From positions 1 to 15,975 of the forward strand of contig CAJPOF010000056.1 in NCBI GenBank assembly GCA_905372235.1: a stretch of 15,975 nucleotides of DNA, read 5' to 3'. The position numbers were made by a program, and so were the translations under genes. Source of the stretch: an uncultured Treponema sp. Lineage in GTDB: Bacteria > Spirochaetota > Spirochaetia > Treponematales > Treponemataceae. The notes under the pieces were generated by a model. That model did no database searches. It saw only the letters and a list, made by a program, of their open reading frames with translations, and had not been told where the DNA came from. Position 1 is the first letter of the stretch, and each line of letters begins with the position of its first letter. Below are positions 1-5,837 of the stretch, in pieces.

Positions 1-284
1 CAATCAAAAATAAATCTAAAAAAGAACTTGAAAAATTAAAGATAGAAATCATTTCAGGAAATGATAAATTTATACTTTCGCATTCTACCTTATATATAGA
101 TTCATTCAAAAAATCTTCTGTTTTAATCAGACTGCAATCTGAACTAACTGAAAACGAGACGATGAAAATTATAAAATCAGAAGTTCCTTTGTCATTGCAT
201 ATTTTTGACGATGACGGATTTTCTGCATTTATTGATTTACACAAATTCAAAAGAAAATTAACAAATCTGAGGGTGTATTTTTAG
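1..284 (+). CDS. 3' end of an unrecognised protein (partial)
   Basis: An open frame enters from the left edge and ends at TAG 282-284, giving about 93 C-terminal residues. The visible part is hydrophilic and lysine-rich, starts with a charged KSKKELEKLK stretch and ends in LTNLRVYF. No signal peptide, membrane segment or catalytic motif can be seen, and I do not recognise the family. The stop codon directly abuts the ATG of the next gene (TAG then ATG), so the two are probably translated from one message. The DNA is extremely AT-rich (12 G/C in the first 60 bases), unlike the genes after 1000. The frame is convincing because it stays open to a gene junction; function is unknown. Confidence 0.7.
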   Translation, partial: IKNKSKKELEKLKIEIISGNDKFILSHSTLYIDSFKKSSVLIRLQSELTENETMKIIKSEVPLSLHIFDDDGFSAFIDLHKFKRKLTNLRVYF

Positions 285-851
285 ATGAAAGTTTTTAGAT
301 ATTTTTTTGCCGGTGTTTTATTTTTTTTGAATCTATTTATTTTTTTTTCGTGCAAAGCCGAAGATCCATCATTTTTGATGGGGGAATGGAACTTAAACAG
401 AACTGTAAAGACAGAATTGTTTTATGATAAAGAAGACCCGACTTCTGTTTTTGCACATTTTTTTATGAAACAAAAGATAAAATATTTGTTCAATGAAGAC
501 GGCAGTTTTTCAAAGACAATTTCACAAGCTTTTAATAAAATCGAGTACATTGAAGAATATGAAAATCTGTTTTCGGACGAACAAAAACAAGAGATTTTGA
601 ATTCTTTAAAATCTTCAGACTCAGAATATGTCATAAACGGTAATTTTTCTTTATCGTCAAAAAAAATAATTTTTGAACCTGTGAATTATCTAAAAAATGG
701 AACTCTTCATGATTTTTCATCAGCAGATGATGATGGTGATTCATTTTTAAAACTTCATGTCAAGCCGGCAAAATATTCTCAAAAAGATGGAAAATTAATC
801 GTTGAAGATGAAATCGGAAATAAAGTTGAATTTGTACGTAATAAATTTTAA
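285..851 (+). CDS. Putative lipoprotein, small beta-rich (lipocalin-like?) protein
   Basis: A 188-aa protein with a short basic N-terminus (MKVFRYFF), a very hydrophobic segment to about residue 21 and a cysteine at 23 in an FFSC context. This is a spirochaete-type lipobox, so the mature protein probably starts at lipid-modified Cys23 and sits in the envelope. After it comes FLMGEWNLN, resembling the G-x-W strand that opens lipocalin-like domains, then alternating strands ending in GKLIVEDEIGNKVEFVR, a typical closing hairpin of such small barrels. The lipocalin resemblance is inference from pattern only. The start is ATG directly after the upstream stop, with a GAGGG stretch about 11 nt before it. 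Very AT-rich. No clear terminator follows; a small TGCCT/AGGCA hairpin (885-898) lacks a T-run. Confidence 0.7.
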   Translation: MKVFRYFFAGVLFFLNLFIFFSCKAEDPSFLMGEWNLNRTVKTELFYDKEDPTSVFAHFFMKQKIKYLFNEDGSFSKTISQAFNKIEYIEEYENLFSDEQKQEILNSLKSSDSEYVINGNFSLSSKKIIFEPVNYLKNGTLHDFSSADDDGDSFLKLHVKPAKYSQKDGKLIVEDEIGNKVEFVRNKF

Positions 852-966
852 TTTTCCATCAAAAGGCGTCCCGTCAATAAACAGTGCCTTTCTAGGCAAT
901 TTCTACCGATAAAGATAATACAGGTTTGTCTAATTGTCAAATTTTAAGAGTGGTAAAGGCGATGGT

Positions 967-996
967 TTGACATTGAATTATCTGGCGTGATATACT
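967..996 (+). promoter_or_regulatory. Sigma70-type promoter of the M23-bactofilin operon
   Basis: TTGACA (967-972), an 18-nt spacer, then TATACT (991-996). Transcription would start near 1003. That excludes the GTG codon at 987 as the start of the downstream gene and favours the TTG at 1035. Confidence 0.65.
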
Positions 997-1034
997 CGAC
1001 TACTGGTATTCAGAAAAAATTACTGGAGTTTAAA

Positions 1035-2057
1035 TTGTCAAGGACGCAGAAGTACAAGAAAATTGAAAAGCGATTTGCTTCAAATGTACACAATGGTTTT
1101 GTCTCTTTTCTGAAAACTGTAAAAAATTTCTTTATCAGGCTGTTTAGAATTTTTGACAGCAAATTGACCATAATGATTGTCCCTCATTCGCAGGGAAAAG
1201 TTATAAATCTTCAGACAAATGTGTTCGCTCTTTCCTTGGGCGTTGTTTTAATCGTTGGGATTGTTTCGTCTTTTCTTTATTTCAACAGACGGGCGGTTTC
1301 GTCGCAGATTGAAATCAATGGACTGATGAGCAGAAACCGGGAAACATTGGCAAGCCTTGACGAACTCAGGGACGAAAATACAAATCTTCTGCAGGCGGCA
1401 AAACGTTTCCAGGCATCGCTTTCGCAGTCTCTTTCATTGCTTGGGCTTGATGGAGAAAGCCGGGTTTCGCACGGAGCGATGAATTCCGGAGACCTTTCTT
1501 CGCTTTTCGGAAAAAACGACAATGTGTCTGCATCCGTAAAAGAGGCTTCCGATATTCGTTCGTTGACCTCGTATTTGGAAGAATCCGTTCAGCCTATCGA
1601 ACAGATTGGAAAAATGCTTGACAGTCAAAGTTCCCTTTTTCGTGAGATTCCCAATATTTGGCCGGTGAACCACCCGAACGTTCATATTTCACAGCCCTTC
1701 GGACCTTGCATACACGCAATCTCGGGTCGCTGGTACATTCACAAGGGACTGGACTTTTCCACGTGGGGTTCAGGCGACCCTATAATGGCAACGGCGAATG
1801 GTCAGGTTGTTACGGTGGGCTACGATTCCAGTTTTGGAAACTACGTGATTATTCGTCACAAGCATGGAATGTATACAAGATATGCGCACATGAGCGCAAC
1901 CAGAGTAAAAAAAGGCGAGTACGTTAATCAGGGGCAGGTGATTGGCTACATCGGAAATACCGGAGTTACCACAGGTGCGCACCTTCACTACGAAGTTCAT
2001 ATCGGTTCTGATGTAGTAGATCCGAGCAAATATATAAACGTAAAACTTTCTAAATAA
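1035..2057 (+). CDS. Membrane-anchored M23 (LytM-type) peptidoglycan endopeptidase
   Basis: A predicted zinc endopeptidase that trims peptidoglycan cross-links in the periplasm. The product (340 aa) has a basic cytoplasmic N-terminus, one membrane segment at about 63-83 (LSLGVVLIVGIVSSFLYF), a coiled-coil-like stretch at about 89-135, and a C-terminal M23 domain from about 208. All metal/catalytic signatures are present: H236-x3-D240 in HKGLD, H285 in AHMS, and HLH at 316-318. The frame is open from a GTG at 987, but that codon lies inside the promoter. The TTG at 1035 has GGAG six bases upstream, so I chose it. The bactofilin gene follows after one base. M23-bactofilin pairs are a known partnership in cell-shape control, which suggests local wall remodelling. 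The family is certain; the exact start is likely but unproven. Confidence 0.88.
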   Translation: MSRTQKYKKIEKRFASNVHNGFVSFLKTVKNFFIRLFRIFDSKLTIMIVPHSQGKVINLQTNVFALSLGVVLIVGIVSSFLYFNRRAVSSQIEINGLMSRNRETLASLDELRDENTNLLQAAKRFQASLSQSLSLLGLDGESRVSHGAMNSGDLSSLFGKNDNVSASVKEASDIRSLTSYLEESVQPIEQIGKMLDSQSSLFREIPNIWPVNHPNVHISQPFGPCIHAISGRWYIHKGLDFSTWGSGDPIMATANGQVVTVGYDSSFGNYVIIRHKHGMYTRYAHMSATRVKKGEYVNQGQVIGYIGNTGVTTGAHLHYEVHIGSDVVDPSKYINVKLSK

Positions 2058-2058
2058 A

Positions 2059-2469
2059 ATGGCGCTTCGTTTTGACGACATATCAATCAACACTCTGATA
2101 GGAAACGGTTCGTTCGTTCGGGGCGACTTGAAAGTCAACGGATTTATCAGAATAGATGGAGACATCGCCGGAAATCTTGAGACGGACGGAGCGGTCATAA
2201 TCAGCGAAAAGGCCAGGATTCTCGGAAACGTAACGGCAAAATCGATAATCGTGGGCGGAATCATAATCGGAGACATAACGGCAAAAGAAGGCATAAAACT
2301 GCTTTCATCGTCTGCAGTAATCGGAAACATAATGTCAAGGCGAGTTCAAATGGAAGACAAAGTGATTTTCCACGGACATTGCATTTCGATTGAAAACGAA
2401 GAAAATTACGAAAAGTCCTCGGAAAGTTTTCTTCAGGCAAAAGCAATCAGGGAAAAGGCGGTTCTTTGA
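2059..2469 (+). CDS. Bactofilin (polymer-forming cytoskeletal protein)
   Basis: A 136-aa protein of the bactofilin/DUF583 family, which self-assembles into filaments that scaffold envelope enzymes. Residues about 13-105 show the repeating short-strand pattern of a right-handed beta-helix (VRGDLKVNGFIRIDGDIAGN, later IVGGIIIGDITA) with glycines and I/V at regular spacing. The C-terminal 30 residues are charged and probably unstructured. Length fits the family (roughly 110-180 aa). It starts one base after the M23 stop and its own TGA overlaps the ATG of the next gene, so it is translated within an operon. By analogy with other bactofilin-M23 pairs it probably positions the upstream peptidase. 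Family assignment is firm; the partner role is inferred from adjacency. Confidence 0.92.
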   Translation: MALRFDDISINTLIGNGSFVRGDLKVNGFIRIDGDIAGNLETDGAVIISEKARILGNVTAKSIIVGGIIIGDITAKEGIKLLSSSAVIGNIMSRRVQMEDKVIFHGHCISIENEENYEKSSESFLQAKAIREKAVL

Positions 2470-3038
2470 TGAGCTCTGTGGATTCCGTGGGTTCCTCCCT
2501 TTATTTTTCTGCAGCGGCGGCTTCGGCAGTGGCTTCAAAAGAAGCAAAAAAAGGGCATGAAAAATTAAGAACTCAGGGTGCAAAAAAATCGTCTTTTTCG
2601 TCTTTGGTGCAAAAAAATCAGGAAATCGAGGAACTTGAATCCGCGGGGCTTCCTTCGGAAATCGCCGGAATGGATCAGGAAGCGGCGGTGATTTTTCTTA
2701 AAGATGCGCTTGATATTGCGGCGGATAAACTTGAGGAAAATCAGACGGCTGAAAATTTCACGGAATTCAGAAAAACAGTGAGCCAATTTTTCAAATATAT
2801 TGAAAAGAATAATTTTGATGTTACAAAGAACAAGAGGCTCAGGAGTCGTATCGTAACCAAAAAAAGCGTATTCAACACCGTCCGCCGTCCGCAAGATCCG
2901 TTTTTTCAGATAAGGGTCGTGAACCAAAAATTGGACGAAATGGCAAGAATGATTCTTCAGTATCATGCGGACAAAATTCAGCTTTTGAACAAGGTGGGAG
3001 AAATAAAAGGGTTGATTGTAGATTTTTTTGCGGATTAG
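2469..3038 (+). CDS. DUF327/YaaR-family protein
   Basis: A 189-aa protein whose C-terminal part (about 60-189) matches the YaaR/DUF327 pattern: a helical domain with FTEFRKTVSQFFKYIEKNNF, RRPQDPFFQIRVVNQKLDEM and a closing KVGEIKGLIVDFFAD. The N-terminal 60 residues are low-complexity and serine/alanine/lysine-rich. The function of the family is not established. In Bacillus-type genomes yaaR lies in the same cluster as yaaT (ricT), and here a RicT-like gene again follows directly, so the pairing is conserved. The ATG at 2469 overlaps the bactofilin TGA (TGATG). A TTG three bases upstream is in frame, but the ATG is the simpler choice. No signal peptide, so probably cytoplasmic. Confidence 0.8.
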   Translation: MSSVDSVGSSLYFSAAAASAVASKEAKKGHEKLRTQGAKKSSFSSLVQKNQEIEELESAGLPSEIAGMDQEAAVIFLKDALDIAADKLEENQTAENFTEFRKTVSQFFKYIEKNNFDVTKNKRLRSRIVTKKSVFNTVRRPQDPFFQIRVVNQKLDEMARMILQYHADKIQLLNKVGEIKGLIVDFFAD

Positions 3039-3042
3039 CCTT

Positions 3043-3048
3043 TATAAT
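3043..3048 (+). promoter_or_regulatory. Candidate -10 box of the ricT-like gene
   Basis: A perfect TATAAT lies in the 18-nt gap between the upstream stop and the ATG at 3057, eight bases before the start. There is no good -35 at 17 nt and no Shine-Dalgarno sequence. A transcript from here would have almost no leader. Confidence 0.4.
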
Positions 3049-3056
3049 GAGATGTT

Positions 3057-3971
3057 ATGAGTGATATTTTTGAAAGCGATATAGATGAGGACGAAAATTT
3101 TTCGATTCTTGAGGATAGCGAACAGGATTCCGCTGCGGATTCGCTTGAATTTGAGCAGCCGTTGTTCGTCCTGAAACTTGACTACTCGTACGAAAGTCTT
3201 TATGCAAAGACCGAAAAAAAACTTGACATAAAAACAGGCGATTTTGCGATTGTCTCGACAAGATACGGCAGAGACATGGCAAAAGTGATTGGGCAAACGA
3301 AAAAAACTGTGGGAATCAAAGCGGCTGACATCGTTACAATAGAACGCAAGGCGAATTCGGATGATTTTTCCAAGGCGGAAGAAAACAAATCCAAGGAAGA
3401 CGAGGCGTTTCGTGTGTTCAAGGAAAAAGTCACATTCCATGGTTTGGACATGAAGCTTGTTTCCGTTCATTTTCTCACGGATGAGCAAAAAGCGATTTTC
3501 TTTTTCAGTTCCGACAACCGAGTTGATTTCAGGGAACTTGTGAAAGATTTGGTAAGCGTTTTCAAAATGCGGATTGAATTGCGGCAGATTGGCGCAAGGG
3601 ACGAGGCGAGGATTTGCGGAGGTCTTGGCGTGTGCGGAAGACCTTTTTGCTGCCACAGCGTTTCGGACAAATTAAGACCGGTGGCTATAAAAATGGCGAA
3701 AGACCAGTCGCTTTCGCTGAATTCGCTAAAAATTTCGGGGCAATGCGGACGGCTTTTGTGCTGCCTTTCTTATGAGTTCGACTGGTATAACGAAGCCCGA
3801 AAAAAACTTCCGCCGGAAGGACTGCATATCCACTACGACGGAACGAATTTCAAGATTTCCGAAGTAAATCCGCTCACATCGATGATAAAAATGCTGGGCG
3901 AAGATGGCAGAATGCTTGAAATAAATTCAAAAAGATTTGTAAAAGAAAAAGAACGCTGGAAAATCACTTGA
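3057..3971 (+). CDS. ricT: PSP1-domain protein, RicT/YaaT-like
   Basis: A 304-aa protein with an acidic N-terminal extension (1-35), followed by the PSP1 C-terminal conserved domain. The hallmark cysteine clusters are intact: CGGLGVCGRPFCC (Cys187, 193, 198, 199) and QCGRLLCCLSYE (Cys230, 235, 236), with the family's RDEAR just before and YE-x-W after. In Bacillus, RicT works with RicA and RicF in an Fe-S-carrying complex affecting RNA processing and development. Whether that holds in this organism is unknown, because partners are not visible here. The YaaR-like gene upstream matches the classical neighbourhood. A TATAAT box eight bases before the ATG and the lack of an SD site suggest near-leaderless expression in addition to possible read-through from the bactofilin operon. 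Confidence 0.85.
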   Translation: MSDIFESDIDEDENFSILEDSEQDSAADSLEFEQPLFVLKLDYSYESLYAKTEKKLDIKTGDFAIVSTRYGRDMAKVIGQTKKTVGIKAADIVTIERKANSDDFSKAEENKSKEDEAFRVFKEKVTFHGLDMKLVSVHFLTDEQKAIFFFSSDNRVDFRELVKDLVSVFKMRIELRQIGARDEARICGGLGVCGRPFCCHSVSDKLRPVAIKMAKDQSLSLNSLKISGQCGRLLCCLSYEFDWYNEARKKLPPEGLHIHYDGTNFKISEVNPLTSMIKMLGEDGRMLEINSKRFVKEKERWKIT

Positions 3972-3983
3972 TTTTGTTACCGG

Positions 3984-4000
3984 GAAAGGCGATACCTTTC
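3984..4000 (+). terminator. Weak stem-loop after the ricT-like gene
   Basis: GAAAGG (3984-3989), loop CGATA, CCTTTC (3995-4000), starting 12 bases after the stop codon. The following TTAAAAATTG is only mildly T-rich, so this is at best a weak rho-independent terminator. Confidence 0.35.
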
Positions 4001-4074
4001 TTAAAAATTGAACAACTGAACAAAGTGTCAACCTTGGAAGTCTTTCAATTAGTGTGCGAGAGCGCATATATTTT

Positions 4075-4104
4075 ATAAGCGATGTTTGCCGAATGGCAAA
4101 CTCG
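4075..4104. repeat. Hairpin repeat, copy A
   Basis: Begins ATAAGCGA and ends AAACTCG, with a 7-bp stem GTTTGCC/GGCAAAC around a GAAT loop. It aligns with 4239-4267 at 26 of 30 positions (one gap, three substitutions). The two copies are 164 bp apart in the same orientation. Confidence 0.65.
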
Positions 4105-4238
4105 ATGGTTAGCGAGGCAGCCTTGTTGTGGCTGCCGAAGAAAACCCTTTGGTAAAATTCGACAACCGCAAGCCCTTTTCAAGAGGCGATGATTGGCGAA
4201 TTTCCGCATTTTTGCAATAAAATGAAAAAATGTGTTCA

Positions 4239-4268
4239 ATAAGCGAGTTTGCAGAAAGGGAAACTCGC
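4239..4268. repeat. Hairpin repeat, copy B
   Basis: Second copy of the ATAAGCGA...AAACTCG element. Here the stem is GCGAGTTT (4243-4250) with AAACTCGC (4261-4268). Several differences from copy A fall inside the loop or opposite arms, so both copies keep a stem while their sequences differ, as expected for a selected or mobile hairpin. Confidence 0.6.
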
Positions 4269-4298
4269 AGTGTTTTTAAACGGCAATATTTTTGCCAC

Positions 4299-4844
4299 TT
4301 AAAATAACCCTTCGTTTTGTAAAAGCCACTCTTTTCTTTCTAATCCACCTGCATATCCCGTAAGGCTTCCGTCCGAACCGATTACACGATGACACGGAAC
4401 GATTATCGAAATCGGGTTGCGGCTTACCGCATTTCCTATCGCTTGAGCGGACATTTTTTGTTTTCCGAGTGCGGCTGCGGTCTTTTTTGCCAGTTCGCCG
4501 TATGTGATTGTTTTTCCAAAGGGAACGGAGCAAAGGATTTCTAGGACAACTTTCATGAAATCCGTGCCTTCGATTTTTAGCGGCGGAGTGAAGTTCGGTT
4601 CAATACCCGAAAAATAACCACTAAGCCATTCCTTTGTTTTTTCGATTGCCGAATCGGATTTTTCTTGCAACACAAAAGAATCATATTCTTTTAGGTTGAA
4701 TTTCCCGCTTTCGAAGCAAAGCCATATAAGATGTTCGCCATCGCTTATAAGTTCGAGGTTGCCGAGCGGAGAGTCAAAATGGTCTACATTTCCGGTATGC
4801 GTTCTTGCAATTTCGTGCCTGCGGAATCTTTTGTCGACTTTCAT
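4299..4844 (-). CDS. ogt: Methylated-DNA--[protein]-cysteine S-methyltransferase (MGMT/Ogt)
   Basis: Removes alkyl groups from O6-alkylguanine (and O4-alkylthymine) in DNA by suicide transfer to its own cysteine. The 181-aa protein has an N-terminal Ada-like domain (SPLGNLELISDGEHLIWLCF, 25-44), the helix-turn-helix entry VPFGKTITYGELA (107-119), the finger AIGNAVSRNP (135-144) and the active-site motif PCHRV at 150-154 with acceptor Cys151, followed by GSDGSLTGYAGGL. All key residues are intact and length is normal. The ATG at 4844 is preceded by AAAAGG. The only space between it and the upstream tRNA terminator is the terminator's own T-run, which runs into TATAAA six bases before the ATG and may serve as the -10 box. 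It is convergent with the ricT-like gene. Confidence 0.95.
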   Translation of the reverse strand: MKVDKRFRRHEIARTHTGNVDHFDSPLGNLELISDGEHLIWLCFESGKFNLKEYDSFVLQEKSDSAIEKTKEWLSGYFSGIEPNFTPPLKIEGTDFMKVVLEILCSVPFGKTITYGELAKKTAAALGKQKMSAQAIGNAVSRNPISIIVPCHRVIGSDGSLTGYAGGLERKEWLLQNEGLF

Positions 4845-4855
4845 TTTCCTTTTAT

Positions 4856-4892
4856 AAAAAAAAAGCAGACATCTTGATCAAGGATGTCTGCT
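4856..4892 (-). terminator. Rho-independent terminator after the tRNA
   Basis: On the minus strand, AGCAGACATC and GATGTCTGCT form a perfect 10-bp stem around a 9-nt loop, followed by nine T. It lies 52-88 bases downstream of the tRNA 3' end. The ogt start codon is only 12 bases beyond the T-run. Confidence 0.85.
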
Positions 4893-4906
4893 CATAGGAG
4901 GTAGTC

Positions 4907-4942
4907 ATGGCGGAAATACGTATTGTACATTTTACCCCATGA
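4907..4942 (+). CDS. Possible 11-codon mini-ORF with a perfect Shine-Dalgarno
   Basis: AGGAGG (4896-4901) lies five bases before ATG 4907, which opens a frame of 11 codons (MAEIRIVHFTP) ending at TGA 4940-4942, two bases before the antisense 3' end of the tRNA. A possible plus-strand promoter (TTGTCG 4831-4836, 16-nt spacer, TATAAA 4853-4858) would start an RNA at about 4865, exactly at the hairpin. It could be a tiny peptide, the stump of a deleted gene, or chance. The SD is the best in the window, but there is no evidence of conservation, hence low confidence. Confidence 0.25.
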   Translation: MAEIRIVHFTP

Positions 4943-4943
4943 T

Positions 4944-5016
4944 TGGGCCATCAAAGACTTGAACTTTGGACCAAAGGATTATGAGTCCTCTGCTCTAACC
5001 ACTGAGCTAATGGCCC
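4944..5016 (-). tRNA. tRNA with CAU anticodon, probably tRNA-Ile2 (lysidine type)
   Basis: A complete 73-nt cloverleaf on the minus strand: acceptor GGGCCAT/ATGGCCC, D-arm GCTC...GAGC, anticodon stem GAGGA/TCCTT with loop CTCATAA (anticodon CAU), T-arm CAAAG-TTCAAGT-CTTTG, discriminator A. The CCA end is not encoded. CAU can be Met or the lysidine-modified Ile2. The acceptor pairs C4-G69 and C5-G68 agree with TilS identity elements known from E. coli tRNA-Ile2, where elongator tRNA-Met has A/U pairs, and the D-loop AGTGGTTA is like that tRNA. I therefore favour Ile2, with elongator Met as the alternative. Confidence 0.92.
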
Positions 5017-5028
5017 GAATGCCTAAGC

Positions 5029-5058
5029 AATATATCAATTTTTTACGGAAATAGTCAA
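5029..5058 (-). promoter_or_regulatory. Promoter of the CAU tRNA
   Basis: Reading the minus strand: TTGACT (5058-5053), 18-nt spacer, TATATT (5034-5029). Predicted initiation near 5022 leaves about five bases before the tRNA 5' end. Confidence 0.65.
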
Positions 5059-5230
5059 GTGGAGTATTCGGATTTTGATTGCGGAAGAAAAACGATCGAA
5101 ATCCACTGCGATTTTTCCTTCGAAAACTAGTGCCGGCACATACTCCCGATTTTCCCATTAAAAATGGAAATATTTCATAACAAAAATGATAAAATTCGTT
5201 CGAACTGGAAAAGAAAGCGTGATTTTTTCC

Positions 5231-5259
5231 TTGACAGAAACTAAATCTGTAAATACACT
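5231..5259 (+). promoter_or_regulatory. Promoter of ptsN, positioned for a leaderless mRNA
   Basis: TTGACA (5231-5236), a 17-nt spacer and TACACT (5254-5259). The seventh base after the -10 box is the A of the ATG at 5266, and no Shine-Dalgarno precedes it. The rest of the 249-base gap upstream holds only the tRNA promoter and a GTGCCGGCAC palindrome (5130-5139). Confidence 0.7.
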
Positions 5260-5265
5260 GGTGTT

Positions 5266-5712
5266 ATGGACTTGAGAACTGTTTTAACAACTGATACCGT
5301 AAGCCTTCATCTGAAGGGAACTACGAAAGAAGAAATCATCGACGAAATGCTTGATCTCCTTGTAAAGGCTGGAAAGGTTTCTGATAAAGCCGTTGCGAAG
5401 GAGTGTGTGCTTGACCGTGAGAGAAAGATGTCTACGGGCATGAAGCACGGTATCGCCATTCCGCATGGAAAGACAGATTCCGTAACCGACTTGGTGGCTT
5501 GTATTGGAATCTCAGACAATCCGGTAGACTTCGATTCATTGGATCAGGAACCTTGCAGAATCTTCATAATGACGCTTTCTCCTGTAAACAAGACCGGTCC
5601 GCACCTTCAGTTTTTGGCGGAGGTCAGTCTTCTGTTCAAGAGTGCTGATAAACGCCAGCAGATTCTGAACACACAGGACAGGGCTGAAGTTATCAAAATC
5701 CTTACGGAATAG
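5266..5712 (+). CDS. ptsN: PTS EIIA type-2 domain protein, PtsN (EIIA-Ntr)-like
   Basis: A stand-alone 148-aa EIIA of the fructose/nitrogen-regulatory class. It accepts phosphate from HPr (or NPr) on a histidine. The active-site motif GIAIPHGKT places the phosphorylated residue at His67. Other family landmarks are the opening strand/helix KEEIIDEMLDLLVKAGKV, the RERKMSTGM loop and the LSPVNKTGPHLQFLAEVS block. No EIIB or EIIC is fused or adjacent, so a regulatory rather than sugar-transport role is likely. The ATG coincides with the predicted transcription start, so translation is probably leaderless. A strong terminator follows, making it a single-gene unit. Confidence 0.9.
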   Translation: MDLRTVLTTDTVSLHLKGTTKEEIIDEMLDLLVKAGKVSDKAVAKECVLDRERKMSTGMKHGIAIPHGKTDSVTDLVACIGISDNPVDFDSLDQEPCRIFIMTLSPVNKTGPHLQFLAEVSLLFKSADKRQQILNTQDRAEVIKILTE

Positions 5713-5741
5713 TCGGTTTGGATTATAGGCTTGTAAATTAT

Positions 5742-5769
5742 GACCTTTGTCTTGTGCAAAGGTCTTTTT
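5742..5769 (+). terminator. Rho-independent terminator of ptsN
   Basis: A perfect 8-bp stem GACCTTTG/CAAAGGTC (5742-5749 and 5757-5764) with a 7-nt loop, followed by TTTTTATTT. Confidence 0.85.
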
Positions 5770-5837
5770 ATTTAACATAGGATTTAATGAATTGCAGGCG
5801 TTTTTCTGAGGAAATGCCTTGCGTTGCAGGAGTTTTT

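Larger units (their letters stand above)
3972..4298. other. Non-coding region between convergent genes, rich in hairpins
   Basis: No plausible gene is present in these 327 bases, which separate the convergent ricT-like and ogt genes. They hold a succession of inverted repeats: TGCG-AGAG-CGCA (4055-4066), GTTTGCC-GAAT-GGCAAAC (4084-4101), GGCAGCC-N7-GGCTGCC (4116-4136), GCGAGTTT-N10-AAACTCGC (4243-4268) and GGCAA-N5-TTGCC (4282-4296). The last lies directly after the ogt stop and could end its transcript weakly on the minus strand. Two of the hairpins are copies of each other and are listed separately. The layout recalls REP/BIME-type elements, which favour convergent 3' ends; that is inference. 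Confidence 0.6.

Noticed and set aside
3042..3656. Long minus-strand open frame (204 codons) opposite the ricT-like gene
   Set aside because: It mirrors a well-supported PSP1-family gene, has no start context or family motif, and is a codon-bias shadow. The same holds for other antisense frames such as 1770-2330, 5784-6314, 9339-9986 and 14834-15442.
3972..4298. CRISPR array
   Set aside because: The repeats are only two, imperfect, and not separated by a regular spacer; no cas genes are nearby.
5130..5139. GTGCCGGCAC palindrome upstream of ptsN
   Set aside because: A lone 10-bp palindrome about 90 bases from the promoter without a second copy; not enough to call an operator.
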